From Nitrospira sp. (lineage in GTDB: Bacteria; Nitrospirota; Thermodesulfovibrionia; Thermodesulfovibrionales; SM23-35), in contig VGWY01000052.1 of the NCBI GenBank assembly GCA_016873575.1, positions 1-13,316 of the forward strand: a DNA stretch of 13,316 nt. Direction: 5' to 3'. Positions within the stretch are counted from its first letter, which is position 1. Each line of letters opens with the position of its first letter. The notes beneath the pieces were generated by a model, which saw only the letters and a program-made list of their open reading frames with translations, was not told where the DNA came from and searched no databases. Made by a program: the position numbers and the translations under genes. Positions 12,228 to 13,316 of the stretch are shown here, piece after piece.

Positions 12228-13257
12228 AATTCCAACTGAATGGGATCTCGGTGCAACTCGGCGATATAAACGCCAAAATATGGAAAAAGCAATGAGAGGA
12301 AAAATTGAACGTGCGTTGGTAGAACTGGTTACGAACTCTGATGACAGTTATCGAGATTTAGAGGATGAAGGGAAACAGGTCTCAGGAAAAATACGGGTAG
12401 AAATAGAAAGGCGAAAAAAAGGACAACCTTCAATTGTGATAGTACGGGATAGAGCAGGGGGAATGAATAGACTGGAGATGTACAATAAACTTGGCGAATT
12501 AGGCAAAAGAACCTCAGGATTTGAAACAGGGAAACTACGGCGTGGGCTTCATGGACGAGGGGCAAGAGATGTTGCTGCTTTTGGAATCATTCATTTTGAA
12601 AGTATTAAATATGAAGAATATAATCACCTGATTATTCCTCCTTCCTTAAAATGTCGATTCACAGAACCTCGACATAAGAAAGTCACTGAGGAAATACGGA
12701 AGAAACTCGGCATACCGAGAGGTAATGGCACGGTGGTTACTGTTGAGGTTGAAAGCCGGTTTAAAGTCCCGCAACATGAAACTCTATTGAAAGAATTTTA
12801 CCGATATTACAGTCTGCGAGACTTATTTTCTAATGCTAACAGAGAAGTAGTACTTGTAGATCTGAATAAAAATAGGGAAGATCCCTTGCGTTATAGTTAT
12901 CCCACTGGCGAAGTGGTATTTAATAAAGATTTTTCAGTCCCCGGATATTCTGGAGTTACAGCACATCTCGTTATTCGTAAACATACAAGTTCTTTTGAGC
13001 AAGGCACTCTTCCATATAGAGAGGGTATTTTGATTAAAAGTGCAGCAGCAATTCACGACTGCACCTACTTTTGGTTAGAATCAGAGCCTTTTTCTTGGAG
13101 ATTTACAGGTGAGTTATATTGCGAATTTATTGATGAATTAGTTCGCGAATATGACGACAGGGAAGAAGCAAATCCAGATAATCCCAATCATCTCTCGAGT
13201 TTCAATTTTATTCCCCACACAGTTTCAGGTTTATTCCCCACCTTTTTTCTGTGTTAA
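12214..13257 (+). CDS. GHKL (Hsp90/MORC-like) ATPase, probably 3'-truncated
   Basis: The start has GGAGGTG six bases upstream. The Bergerat ATP-binding fold is visible: an N-box in ALVELVTNSDDSY (E37, N41), the G1 motif in VRDRAGGM (D79, G82, G83), and a glycine-rich lid in RRGLHGRGARDVAAFG (about 110-124). MORC- and MutL-like ATPases of this type occur in restriction-like and other anti-phage systems, usually with further effector domains. Here the frame ends at 347 residues, and the last part after NPDNPNHL changes to low-complexity SSFNFIPHTVSGLFPTFF. This coincides with direct repeats from 13199 on. I therefore think the gene was cut by an insertion and that downstream domains or genes were displaced. 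Effector identity is unknown. Confidence 0.75.
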   Translation: MPKVEIPTEWDLGATRRYKRQNMEKAMRGKIERALVELVTNSDDSYRDLEDEGKQVSGKIRVEIERRKKGQPSIVIVRDRAGGMNRLEMYNKLGELGKRTSGFETGKLRRGLHGRGARDVAAFGIIHFESIKYEEYNHLIIPPSLKCRFTEPRHKKVTEEIRKKLGIPRGNGTVVTVEVESRFKVPQHETLLKEFYRYYSLRDLFSNANREVVLVDLNKNREDPLRYSYPTGEVVFNKDFSVPGYSGVTAHLVIRKHTSSFEQGTLPYREGILIKSAAAIHDCTYFWLESEPFSWRFTGELYCEFIDELVREYDDREEANPDNPNHLSSFNFIPHTVSGLFPTFFLC

Positions 13258-13316
13258 ATTATAGAACTCATCCTGAGAAGATGTCCATTATCCTGTAGAA
13301 ATGCATCACCTCCTTT
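13199..13316. mobile_element. possible insertion sequence end (IS21-like)
   Basis: Two 20-bp direct repeats, GTTTCAATTTTATTCCCCAC (13199-13218) and GTTTCAGGTTTATTCCCCAC (13222-13241), match at 18 of 20 bases. Repeated ATTCCCCAC blocks near the tip are typical of IS21-family ends. They start where the ATPase gene stops looking like its family. No transposase is visible before the window ends, and I cannot place the exact tip. Confidence 0.35.

Noticed and set aside
13300..13316. The end CATCACCTCCTTT resembles the 3' end of 16S rRNA
   Set aside because: The upstream bases do not match the conserved 16S 3' region, so it is more likely chance or a GGAGGTG ribosome site on the minus strand leading into a short frame.

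Overview
The window looks like chromosomal DNA from an uncultured, moderately AT-rich bacterium. The FdhE-type formate dehydrogenase maturation protein, the wealth of PIN-domain toxin modules and several dispersed palindromic repeat families suggest Nitrospirota or Desulfobacterota, but this is a tentative inference; no rRNA or other phylogenetic marker is present. Every convincing gene lies on the + strand. I see no tRNA, rRNA or CRISPR array.

Left part (1-5150), housekeeping. An fdhE-like gene is followed by a MITE-like repeat block. Next come two genes of one peptidoglycan-recycling route: a NamZ-type (DUF1343) exo-N-acetylmuramidase and a fused protein with an N-terminal MurU-like sugar-1-phosphate nucleotidyltransferase and a C-terminal AmgK-like sugar kinase. 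Together they could turn cell-wall MurNAc into UDP-MurNAc. Both genes carry in-frame insertions of C-tract/G-tract palindromic repeats that are translated into Pro/Gly/Lys-rich loops. The fusion gene also has a 36-bp triplicate coding for a 12-residue repeat. Further repeat families fill the gaps between genes.

Middle part (5150-8540), toxin-antitoxin and accessory genes. A VapBC-type module with a clear promoter and operator is followed by a 53-residue CxxC protein and an unknown basic protein. Then come a HEPN-domain gene broken by an in-frame TAG with an unknown overlapping partner, and a three-gene unit made of a RadC N-terminal-domain protein, an antitoxin and a PIN_3 toxin.

Right part (8540-13316), a patchwork accessory island. 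After a very AT-rich stretch with a strong promoter there is a small gene pair, the second member of which encodes a 71-residue protein. The last 20 to 30 codons of that small gene recur three more times downstream. The four tails bracket, in order, a Phd/PIN module, a frameshifted ORF6N gene and an intact ORF6N gene, and the last tail leads into a winged-helix plus GHKL/MORC-like ATPase pair that resembles a defence system. The ATPase gene loses family-like sequence close to a pair of 20-bp direct repeats that could be an IS21-type transposon end. Differences between the full-length tails are mostly synonymous, so the tails were, or still are, under coding constraint.
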